36,732 nt of DNA from Candidatus Rokuibacteriota bacterium (lineage in GTDB: Bacteria; Methylomirabilota; Methylomirabilia; Rokubacteriales; CSP1-6), in NCBI GenBank assembly GCA_016209635.1, contig JACQWC010000210.1, forward strand, positions 1 through 36,732, in the 5' to 3' direction. This document shows, piece by piece, positions 22,625 through 29,008 of the stretch. Numbering within the stretch: position 1 is the first letter of the stretch; each line of letters begins with the position of its first letter. The notes beneath the pieces were generated by a model that was not told the origin of the DNA, ran no database searches, and saw only the letters and a program-made list of their open reading frames with translations. The position numbers and the translations under genes were made by a program.

Positions 22625-23248
22625 ATGGGCTGGAGCCTCCGTGGCGAGTACGTCGAGAACTGCAACTGCGACCTCTTCTGCCCCTGTCTCCTCGGACCGC
22701 GCGATCCCGTCCGCGGGCTCCCGATGGCGCCACCGAGCGCCGGCCACTGCGATCTCCCGGCCGTCTTTCACGTGGAGCGCGGGGCGTTCGATGGCGTCGC
22801 GCTGGACGGGCTCACCGTGGTTCTCGCGATCCGGACCCGCGGCCGGATGTCGGACGGCGACTGGCGGGCCGCGCCGTACCTCCCCCAGGAGGCGACGCCC
22901 GACCAGCGCCAGGCGCTGACCCGGATCTTCCTCGGCCAGGCCGGTGGGCCGATGGCCCGCGTCGCCCAGGTCGTCGGCGAGTGGTACCCACCCGCGCTCG
23001 TGCCGATCACCTACGCGGCCGACGGCGTCCGCCGCCGGGTCCAGATCCCCGGCGTGCTCGATCTCGAGGTGGAGGGGATCCTCGGCGCGGACGGCAGCAC
23101 CGAGGTCTGGATCCGCAACCTGAAGCACCTCGCCTGCCGGATGATGGCCTCGGCGATCGGCCGCCGCGGTGATTATCAGGACCATGGGATGCGGTGGAAC
23201 CACGCGGGCAAGAACGCCCACTACGGCCCGTTCGAGTGGGCCGTCTGA
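22625..23248 (+). CDS. DUF1326 domain protein
   Basis: The protein is 207 aa. The opening WSLRGEYVENCNCDLFCPC, with Cys13, Cys15, Cys19 and Cys21, is the DUF1326 signature. The rest is beta-rich and ends in HAGKNAHYGPFEWAV, also typical. The Cys cluster suggests metal binding or thiol chemistry; no function is established to my knowledge. GAGGGAG precedes the ATG. The gene is followed after 11 bp by the AhpD-like selenoprotein candidate, so the two are probably co-transcribed and may share redox or metal-related work. Confidence 0.85.
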   Translation: MGWSLRGEYVENCNCDLFCPCLLGPRDPVRGLPMAPPSAGHCDLPAVFHVERGAFDGVALDGLTVVLAIRTRGRMSDGDWRAAPYLPQEATPDQRQALTRIFLGQAGGPMARVAQVVGEWYPPALVPITYAADGVRRRVQIPGVLDLEVEGILGADGSTEVWIRNLKHLACRMMASAIGRRGDYQDHGMRWNHAGKNAHYGPFEWAV

Positions 23249-23259
23249 CGGAGGGGACG

Positions 23260-23811
23260 ATGGCGCGGATCCGGCTCGTGGACCCGAGCGAGGCCCAGGG
23301 GCGGGTGAGGGAGATCTTCGAGGAGATCGAGAGCGTGCGCGGACCCGGGCGCGTGCCGAACCTCATGCGCGCCTACGCGCACCACCTCCCGAGCCTCGAG
23401 TCGAACTGGGACCGGATGAAGCGGCTCCTCAAGAGCGGCCTCCTGCCCACGCGCACGAAGGAGGCGATCGGGCTCACGATGGCCGCCCTCCACAAGTGCG
23501 GTTACTGAGTGAAGTTCCACACGACCGCCCTCCGGGCCGAGGGCGGCGAGGTCGACGAGGTCCAGGAGATCCTGGGCGTCCCGGGGCTCCGGGGCACGCG
23601 CCTCACCCGGCGGGAGACGCTGATCCTCCAGTTCTGTCGCCAGGCCGCCCTCGACGCGAACGCGATCACCGAGGCCGAGGTCGCCGAGCTCAAGGCCGAG
23701 GGGCTCACCGACGCCGAGATCGTGGAGATGATCGAGACGATGAACTTCACCACGGCGCACACGAAGATCGTCGACGCGCTCGCGATCGAGCCCGACCCGT
23801 GGCTCGGGTAG
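23260..23811 (+). CDS. AhpD/carboxymuconolactone-decarboxylase-like protein, candidate selenoprotein (CxxU)
   Basis: The reading frame is 183 codons if the in-frame TGA at 23506-23508 (codon 83) is read as selenocysteine; the ORF track splits it into 23194-23508 and 23509-23811. Around the TGA the sequence is E68-x11-C80-G-Y-U83-V-K-F-H87. This fits the AhpD active-site pattern E-x11-C-x2-C-x3-H with the UGA exactly on the resolving Cys. The downstream part (LTRRETLILQFCRQAALDANAIT... TTAHTKIVDALAIEPDPWLG) is a normal continuation of the fold. A stem-loop begins 16 nt after the UGA. Members reduce peroxides or act as thiol oxidoreductases. The alternative is a nonsense mutation; selA/B/C/D are not in this window. 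GGAGGGG precedes the ATG. Confidence 0.8.
23525..23546 (+). promoter_or_regulatory. Candidate bacterial SECIS element
   Basis: CCGCCCTC-CGGGCC-GAGGGCGG forms a perfect 8-bp stem with a 6-nt apical loop. The stem starts 16 nt and the loop 24 nt after the UGA, and the second loop base is G. These fit the published bacterial SECIS rules (apical loop 3-14 nt, G among its first two bases, 16-37 nt from UGA to loop). It lies inside the coding sequence, as expected in bacteria. Confidence 0.7.
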
Positions 23812-23848
23812 CCGCTGGCCCGGGCCCCGCTCGGTCCCAACGCGAACG

Positions 23849-23900
23849 GTGCTATAGTGCGCGTGCCGCCGGGGGGCGGCGCGTCCCGTATTCCGGGACG
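23849..23900 (+). promoter_or_regulatory. Extended -10 promoter and two tandem leader hairpins before nadC
   Basis: TATAGT at 23853-23858 is preceded by TG-C (23850-23852), making an extended -10; no good -35 is visible. Just downstream are GCCGCC-GGGG-GGCGGC (23865-23880) and CGTCCCG-TATTC-CGGGACG (23882-23900), two consecutive perfect hairpins in a leader of about 60 nt that ends with GGAGGAGG and ATG 23924. The hairpins could be regulatory. They match no NAD-related riboswitch I recognise. Confidence 0.45.
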
Positions 23901-23923
23901 GTGATCTCGGAGGAGGTCCCGCG

Positions 23924-24808
23924 ATGCAGCTGAACCCCTTCATCATCCGACCCATCGTCGAGGCGGCGCTCAGGGAGGAGATCGGGCCCGGCGACACCAC
24001 CGGGGGGTTCCTCGTCGGCCCCGGGGACACGGCGAGCTGCCAGATCTACCTGAAGGAGCGGGCCGTCGTCGCCGGCCTGCCGGTCGCCGAGCAGGTCTTC
24101 AAGACCCTGGAGCCCGACTGCACGGTCGTCCATGCGGTCCAGGACGGCGACGAGGTCCCGAAGGGCACGGTCCTCATGCGGATCACGGCCCCGTGCTGGG
24201 TGCTCTTCGCGAGCGAGCGCGTCTCCCTCGACTACATCCAGTACATGTCCGGCATCGCGACCAAGACCCGGCGGTACGTCCGGCTGGTCGAGCCCTACAA
24301 CGTGCGCATCACCGACACGCGCAAGGGCGTCCCCGGCTGCCGCGTCCTCCAGAAGTACGCCGTCCGCGTGGGCGGCGCGCACAACCACCTCTACGGGCTC
24401 CACAACTGCATCCTCGTCAAGGACAACCACATCAAGGCGGCCGGGAGCGTCACCCGCGCGGTCGAGATCTTGAAAGCGCGCGCCCAGCACACCTTCAAGA
24501 TCGAGGTCGAGTGCGAGTCGCTCCAGATGATCAAGGACGCGCTGGCGGCGGGGGCCGACGTGATCATGCTCGACAACATGACGATGGACGAGATGCGCGA
24601 GGCGGTCGCGTTCATCGGCAAGCGCGTCCCCGTCGAGGCCTCGGGGGGCATCCGCGAGAGCAACATCGTCGAGATCGCGAAGCTCGGCGTCGACGTGATC
24701 TCCGTGGGGGATCTCACCCGCAACGTCCAGACCGTCGACGTGAGCCTCGACGTCGGCGAGATCAAGGCCTCGGCCCTGCGCCAGATGCGCCTCGGGCAGG
24801 ACCACTGA
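23924..24808 (+). CDS. nadC: Nicotinate-nucleotide pyrophosphorylase (carboxylating)
   Basis: The protein is 294 aa, normal for NadC. The enzyme converts quinolinate and PRPP to nicotinate mononucleotide, CO2 and pyrophosphate in de novo NAD synthesis. Motifs seen: EIGPGDTT near the N-terminus, ITDTRKGVPGCRVLQKYAVRVGGAHNHLYGL (quinolinate and PRPP contacts), ILVKDNHIKAAG, IEVECESL and VEASGGI. The family usually shows DTRKTTPG and KYAVxxGGGxNHR, so GVPGC and GGAHNHL are mild variants. A strong GGAGGAGG lies eight bases before the ATG, with two leader hairpins and an extended -10 upstream. No nadA or nadB is in the window. It is followed after 2 bp by an orotidine-decarboxylase-like gene. Confidence 0.9.
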   Translation: MQLNPFIIRPIVEAALREEIGPGDTTGGFLVGPGDTASCQIYLKERAVVAGLPVAEQVFKTLEPDCTVVHAVQDGDEVPKGTVLMRITAPCWVLFASERVSLDYIQYMSGIATKTRRYVRLVEPYNVRITDTRKGVPGCRVLQKYAVRVGGAHNHLYGLHNCILVKDNHIKAAGSVTRAVEILKARAQHTFKIEVECESLQMIKDALAAGADVIMLDNMTMDEMREAVAFIGKRVPVEASGGIRESNIVEIAKLGVDVISVGDLTRNVQTVDVSLDVGEIKASALRQMRLGQDH

Positions 24809-24810
24809 GC

Positions 24811-25572
24811 GTGGAGGCGGCCCGGCAGCCGGTCGACGCGCGGCACGGCGTCGTCTGCGCCTGCGACCTCGACGACCTCGACGCGATCGCGCGGTTGCTC
24901 GAGGCGATCGATCCCGTCGAGGGCCTCGTCGGCTACAAGCTCGGCTCGCTCCTCACGCTCCGCTACGGGCTCGGCGCGGTCGTGCGGGCGTTCCGGAAGG
25001 CGACGGCCAAGACGCTCTTCTACGACCACCAGAAGGCGGGGCTCGACATCCCGAGCATGGCGGCCGAGTACGCCGCCGCGTGCCGCGACGCCGGCGTCGA
25101 CGCGCTCATCCTCTTCCCCCTGGGCGGGCCGCGGGCCCTCGACGCCTTCGTCGGCGAGACGCTCCGGGTCGGGCTCCGGCCCGTGGTCGGGGGCGCGCTC
25201 CCGCTCCCCGACTACCTCCTGAAGGGCGGCGGCTACGTCGCGGCGAGCGCGCTCCCGCGCATCATCGACCGGGCGTTCGGGCTCGGCGCGCGCGACTTCA
25301 TCATCCCGGCGACCGACGGTACCTCCATCCGCCGCGAGGCGGCGCGCCTGGCGGCGCGCGGCGGCGCGCGGCTCTACCTCCCGGGCATCGGGCCCCTCGG
25401 CGGCCAGCTCGAAGCCGCCTTCGCCGCCGCGCGGCCGCTCGCGACGTACGCGATCGTCGGACGCGCCATCTACGCCGACCCGCGTCCCGCCGCGGCCGCC
25501 CGGCGGCTGGCGGGGGCGGCTCGCGCCTTCGCGCAACCGAGCCGCGCCGCGCCCGCAGCACGCCACCCGTGA
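24811..25572 (+). CDS. Orotidine-5'-phosphate decarboxylase/HUMPS-fold protein
   Basis: The protein is 253 aa from GTG 24811, two bases after the nadC stop; the 24193 start in the track is a run-through of nadC. A TIM barrel of the OMP-decarboxylase suprafamily is indicated by CACDLDDLDAIARLLEAI, VGYKLGSLL, then TLFYDHQKAGLDIPSMAAEY with the Asp/Lys/Asp-Ile-Pro catalytic set, and a C-terminal YLPGIGPLGG plus YAIVGRAIYADPRPA phosphate-binding loop. The central motif is D-x2-K-x3-D rather than D-x-K-x2-D, so it is not a standard PyrF. The role could be pyrimidine synthesis or a relative acting beside NadC. The last residues (AAPAARHP) come from a degenerate copy of the 66-bp repeat. Confidence 0.78.
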   Translation: MEAARQPVDARHGVVCACDLDDLDAIARLLEAIDPVEGLVGYKLGSLLTLRYGLGAVVRAFRKATAKTLFYDHQKAGLDIPSMAAEYAAACRDAGVDALILFPLGGPRALDAFVGETLRVGLRPVVGGALPLPDYLLKGGGYVAASALPRIIDRAFGLGARDFIIPATDGTSIRREAARLAARGGARLYLPGIGPLGGQLEAAFAAARPLATYAIVGRAIYADPRPAAAARRLAGAARAFAQPSRAAPAARHP

Positions 25573-25582
25573 AAGCCGGCCG

Positions 25583-25780
25583 GAGCCACGCCGTGCCGAC
25601 AGCACGCCACCCACGGTCTGACGCGGCCTCACGGTACCCGATACAATGGAGCCACGCCGTGCCGACAGCACGCCACCCACGGTCTGACGCGGCCTCACGG
25701 TACCCGATACAACAGAGCCACGCCGTGCCGACAGCACGCCACCCACGGTCTGACGCGGCCTCACGGTACCCGATACAATG
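25583..25780. repeat. Three tandem 66-bp repeats, each with a promoter-like pair
   Basis: Units are 25583-25648, 25649-25714 and 25715-25780; they are identical except for the last two bases of unit 2. Each contains CGTGC-CGACA-GCACG (small hairpin) and CTGACG-18 bp-TACAAT (TACAAC in unit 2), a sigma-70-like pair. Units 1 and 3 end in ATG, and the unit 3 ATG is the start codon of the DUF1989 gene. A degenerate partial unit (26/31 bases) at about 25540-25570 forms the 3' end of the preceding gene. The same end sequences occur in yceI at 11.2 kb. There are no spacers, so it is not CRISPR. Confidence 0.85.
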
Positions 25781-26350
25781 ACGCTCGCGCTCGACCACCG
25801 TCTCCCGCCGCGCACCGGCTGGGCCACGGTCGTGCCCCGCGGCCAGCGCCTGCGCATCCTCGAGGTGGACGGCGGCCAGATCGGCGACTTCGTCGTGTTC
25901 AACGCGGACGACCTCCGCGAGCGGTTCGACCAGGGACGGACCAAGGCGAACCAGGGGCGGATCCTGATCACGAAGGGGCACGTGCTCTACTCGAAGAGCA
26001 ACAACGTCATGATGACGATCACGGAGGACACGTACGGCATCCACGATCTCCAGTACGGGATGTGCAGCCGCTGGATCTTCACGAGCGGCGGGTACCGCGG
26101 CTTCGCCGGCGGCTTCCAGCCGGGCGGCGGCCAGGGGCTGCCCGAGTTCGGCTGCTGGGAGATCCTGACGGAGGCCCTCCGGCCGTGGGACATCCCGCCC
26201 GAGGACATCCCGAGCCCGCTCAACGTGTTCCAGACGATGCACATCGACGTGGAGACCGGGGCGCTCGGGATCCTGCCCGGGCGCAGCCGGCCCGGCGACT
26301 ACATCGAGCTGCGCGCGGAGATGAATTGCCTCTGCGCGCTCTCCGCCTGA
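25778..26350 (+). CDS. DUF1989 / urea carboxylase-associated family protein
   Basis: The protein is 190 aa. PRGQRLRILEVDGGQIGDFVVFNADDLRERFDQGRTKANQGRI, LYSKSNNVMMTITEDTYGIHDLQYGMCSR and DIPSPLNVFQTMHID are the diagnostic blocks of DUF1989. Some members sit with urea carboxylase/allophanate hydrolase operons; here no such genes are near, so function is open. Several Cys/His residues (GMCSR, GCWEIL, MNCLCAL) could bind metal. The start ATG is the last triplet of the third 66-bp repeat, with no Shine-Dalgarno sequence, so translation may be leaderless or coupled to upstream transcription from repeats 1-2. Confidence 0.85.
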   Translation: MTLALDHRLPPRTGWATVVPRGQRLRILEVDGGQIGDFVVFNADDLRERFDQGRTKANQGRILITKGHVLYSKSNNVMMTITEDTYGIHDLQYGMCSRWIFTSGGYRGFAGGFQPGGGQGLPEFGCWEILTEALRPWDIPPEDIPSPLNVFQTMHIDVETGALGILPGRSRPGDYIELRAEMNCLCALSA

Positions 26351-26373
26351 CCCTGCGGGGGGAAGTCCTCCCG

Positions 26374-26389
26374 GGTCCAGGTCTGGACC
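26374..26389. promoter_or_regulatory. Short perfect palindrome between DUF1989 and hisI-like genes
   Basis: GGTCCAG-GT-CTGGACC is a perfect inverted repeat in the 71-bp gap. As RNA it would form a 6-bp stem with a 4-nt loop; as DNA it could be an operator half-site pair. No T-tract follows. Confidence 0.35.
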
Positions 26390-26421
26390 GAGTGAGCGGG
26401 CGGAAGAGGGGGCGCGGCGCG

Positions 26422-26769
26422 ATGGGAGCCCGGTGGCGGTTCGACACGAAGCTCGACTTCGGCAAGCTCGGGGGTCTGGTGCCGGTCGTCATCCAGCACG
26501 CCGACACGCGCGAGATCCTCATGGTCGGGTTCATGAACGAGGAGGCGTGGCAGAAGACGCTCGAGACGGGCCGCGTGACACTCTTCCGGCGCACCCTCGG
26601 CCGCGTGTGGGTGAAGGGCGAGGACGACGGCCACTACGTCGACGCCACGGAGATCCTCATCGACTGCGACGACGACTCCGTCATCGTGAGGGCCCGCCCG
26701 ACGGGGAACCTCTGCGGTCACGGCTACCCGGGCTGCTTCATCCACGAGGCGACGCCGGCCGGGGCCTGA
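26422..26769 (+). CDS. HisI-like phosphoribosyl-AMP cyclohydrolase
   Basis: The protein is 115 aa from ATG 26422, preceded by GAAGAGGGGG; a GTG at 26392 is an alternative. It matches HisI: MVGFMNEEAWQKTLETG, a WVKGE strand, DCDDDS (Asp-Cys-Asp-x-Asp metal site) and two C-terminal Cys in NLCGHGYPGCF. HisI opens the purine ring of phosphoribosyl-AMP in histidine synthesis and binds zinc and magnesium. The usual SGN/SGH...ACHTG pattern is altered (DDGHYVDAT, NLCGHG), and no other his gene is near. It may be a divergent paralog rather than the housekeeping enzyme. It is followed by the ABC importer operon after 66 bp. Confidence 0.75.
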   Translation: MGARWRFDTKLDFGKLGGLVPVVIQHADTREILMVGFMNEEAWQKTLETGRVTLFRRTLGRVWVKGEDDGHYVDATEILIDCDDDSVIVRARPTGNLCGHGYPGCFIHEATPAGA

Positions 26770-26774
26770 AGCGA

Positions 26775-26802
26775 TTGACCGGGACGGGGCGATTGGGATA
26801 GG
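26775..26802 (+). promoter_or_regulatory. Weak candidate promoter for the Liv-type operon
   Basis: TTGACC (26775-26780, 5/6) and GATAGG (26797-26802, 3/6) are spaced by 16 bp, just after the hisI-like stop and about 35 bp before the binding-protein ATG. The -35 is good and the -10 poor. Confidence 0.3.
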
Positions 26803-26835
26803 GTCCGCTACCAACAGCGCTCAAGGAGGAGCCTC

Positions 26836-28107
26836 ATGGTGACGACACGGCGACACTTTCTGACACTCATGGGCGGCGCGGCCGCCGCCGCGGCCACGCC
26901 CCTGGACACCGCCCCGGCGTTCGCCCAGTCCGGGCCCGTCAAGATCGGCGTCCTCGCCATCAAGGCGGGCGTGGGCGCGCTGCCCGGCGAGTACGGGCTC
27001 CGCGGCACCTACTGGGCGACCGACAGGATCAACGCCGCGGGCGGCATCCTCGGGCGCAAGATCGAGCTGCTCATCGAGGAGGAGTCCAGCCCCAAGGACA
27101 CCGTCGAGCGCTTCCGCAAGCTCGCCCTCCAGAACAAGGCGGATGTGATCGTCGGCGTCATCTCCACGGGCGTGGGGCTGGCCATCGGCCCCGTCGCCGA
27201 GGAGTTGAAGACGCTCTGGCTTTCTTGGGATGGCACGACCCAGAAGGGCGTCGAGGAGACGATGCCCAAGCCGAAGTACGCCTTCCGAAGCTGCGACAAC
27301 GAGTCCGAGGCGGTGATGTCCTCGATCCTCACGGCGAAGCACTTCAAGGGCAAGATCAAGACCGTGGCCGGCATCAATCCCGACTATTCGTACGGCCGCG
27401 ACAACTGGGCGGCCCTCCTGGCCATCATGAAGAAATACGAGATGGGCGTCACCCCGGTCACCGATCTCTGGCCCAAGCTCGGCACCACCGACTTCACCTC
27501 ACACGTGGCGGCGCTCCAGCAGGCCAAGCCCGACCTCATCTTCTCCTCCCTGTGGGCCGCCGACGTGTCGATCTTCCTGAAGCAAGCGCATGCGGTGGGG
27601 TTGACGGCCGGGACGAAGTTCGTCTTCCCCGTTGCTGGCCTTGTCCACGAGACGCTCAAGAAGGCCTTCACCCCGGAGGGGATGATTCTCGGCTACAACA
27701 CCATGTACTTCGAGATGCCGAACGCGAGTCCACTGCTCAAGCAGTTCACCAAGGACCATTTCGAGAAGTACAAGGAGTGGCCCAGCTATGAGTCCGATCA
27801 CGCGTACTTCGTGATCGCCGCCTACAAGGCCGCCATCGAGCGCGCGGCCAAGGCCATCGGCGGCAAGTGGCCCTCGACCGACCAGATCATCCAGGCCCTG
27901 GAGGGGATCGAGGTCCAGTCGCTGTCGGGGACGCGGCGTTACCGGCAAGACCACATCATGGAGGCCAACTTCTATCAGGGCCTCACCACCCACAAGAACA
28001 AGTACGACTTCGTGACGATCGATCCGGTCGAGGTGATGACGACGACGCAGGTCCAGAAGCCCTCGGGCATGGGGCTCTACGACTGGATCAACGGCTGGAA
28101 GGTCTGA
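26836..28107 (+). CDS. Branched-chain amino acid-type ABC transporter substrate-binding protein
   Basis: The protein is 423 aa, starting at ATG 26836 five bases after AAGGAGGA. The N-terminus is a Tat-type signal (TTRRHFLTLMGGAAAAAA...AFAQ), so export to the periplasm is expected. The mature chain has the LivK/Peripla_BP_6 pattern: VKIGVLAIKAGVGALPGEYGLRGTYWATDRINAAGGILGRKIELLIEEESSPKDTVERF, then VIVGVISTGVGLAIGPVA and KTVAGINPDYSYGRDNWAALLAIMKKYEMG. Ligand identity is not deducible; members bind amino acids, urea, short amides or aromatic acids. It heads a five-gene importer cluster. Confidence 0.93.
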   Translation: MVTTRRHFLTLMGGAAAAAATPLDTAPAFAQSGPVKIGVLAIKAGVGALPGEYGLRGTYWATDRINAAGGILGRKIELLIEEESSPKDTVERFRKLALQNKADVIVGVISTGVGLAIGPVAEELKTLWLSWDGTTQKGVEETMPKPKYAFRSCDNESEAVMSSILTAKHFKGKIKTVAGINPDYSYGRDNWAALLAIMKKYEMGVTPVTDLWPKLGTTDFTSHVAALQQAKPDLIFSSLWAADVSIFLKQAHAVGLTAGTKFVFPVAGLVHETLKKAFTPEGMILGYNTMYFEMPNASPLLKQFTKDHFEKYKEWPSYESDHAYFVIAAYKAAIERAAKAIGGKWPSTDQIIQALEGIEVQSLSGTRRYRQDHIMEANFYQGLTTHKNKYDFVTIDPVEVMTTTQVQKPSGMGLYDWINGWKV

Positions 28108-28120
28108 GGACCGTGGCCCC

Positions 28121-29008
28121 CTGATCCAGCAGAGCGTCAACATCCTGCTTGGCGGCGTCTTCCACGCCGCCACGCTCTTTCTCGTGGCCGCGGGGCTCCA
28201 GCTCGTGTTCGGGGTCCAGCGCATCGTGAACCTCGCGTGCGGATCCTTCTACGCGCTGGGGGCCTTCTTCGGCATCACGCTCGTGCAGAAGGCGCTCGCC
28301 GCCGGGGTCCCGCGGCCCCTGTTCGTCCTCGTGCTGCTCCTGGCAGGTCTCCTGCTCGCGGCGCTCGGGCCCGTGATCGAGCGCCTCCTCCGGTTCATCT
28401 ACGACCGGGACGAGAGCTTCCAGCTCCTCCTCACCTTCGCCCTCGTCCTCATGTTCGAGGACGTCCTCCGGTTCTTCTGGGGGACCGCGCCCTACCAGCT
28501 CGGCGGCGGCCTCTACCTCCTCTACGGGCAGGTGAAGGCCGGGGACCTGACGATCCCGGTCTACAACCTGTTCGTCATCGCCGCCGGCCTGGCGATCGCC
28601 GCGCTCATGGGCTGGCTCCTCACGCGCACGCGCTTCGGCCGCATCGTGCGCGCCACCGCGGAGAACCGCGAGATGAGCGAGGCGCTCGGCGTCAACATGT
28701 CGAGCGTCTACGCGCGCGTGTTCACGCTGGGCACGGCGCTCGGCACGGTCGGCGGCGCGCTCGTCGTGCCCGCCACTGCGGCGGTTCTCGAGATGGGCAT
28801 CGAGCTGATCGTCGAGGCGTTCGCCGTCGTCGTCATCGGGGGGCTCGGCAGCATGCGCGGGGCGTTCGTGGGCGCGCTCACCGTCGGCGTGCAGAAGGCC
28901 GTCGCGATCGCCACCTACCCGGAGCTCGAGCTGCTGGCGATCTACCTCATCGTCATCGCCGTCCTGGTCCTGCGGCCGGCCGGCCTCTTCGCCAGGGCCA
29001 CGGCGTGA
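28121..29008 (+). CDS. LivH-type ABC permease
   Basis: The protein is about 295 aa with eight or so hydrophobic segments: LIQQSVNILLGGVFHAATLFLVAAGLQLVFGVQRIVNLACGSFYALGAFF is the conserved N-terminal block, and VIGGLGSMRGAFVGAL the EAA-like loop contacting the ATPase. The annotated ORF start (GTG 28184) would lose most of the first helix. The homologous sequence begins near CTG 28121, with no standard start codon in frame. A GTG at 28113 would fit perfectly if the run of five C's at 28116-28120 were six. So either CTG is used, or a base is missing from this sequence. It overlaps the next permease gene by four bases (GTGA). Confidence 0.85.
   Translation: MIQQSVNILLGGVFHAATLFLVAAGLQLVFGVQRIVNLACGSFYALGAFFGITLVQKALAAGVPRPLFVLVLLLAGLLLAALGPVIERLLRFIYDRDESFQLLLTFALVLMFEDVLRFFWGTAPYQLGGGLYLLYGQVKAGDLTIPVYNLFVIAAGLAIAALMGWLLTRTRFGRIVRATAENREMSEALGVNMSSVYARVFTLGTALGTVGGALVVPATAAVLEMGIELIVEAFAVVVIGGLGSMRGAFVGALTVGVQKAVAIATYPELELLAIYLIVIAVLVLRPAGLFARATA

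Noticed and set aside
23509-23811. Separate 100-aa gene starting at GTG 23509
   Set aside because: It begins directly after the UGA in the same frame and completes the AhpD motif; no Shine-Dalgarno of its own. Treated as the second half of a read-through ORF.
25583-25780. CRISPR array
   Set aside because: Units are contiguous with no variable spacers and no cas genes are near.
25080-25781. Repeat protein of three 22-residue units (SHAVPTARHPRSDAASRYPIQ)
   Set aside because: The frame is the shadow frame of the decarboxylase-like gene and only crosses the repeat because 66 is a multiple of three; no start signal.
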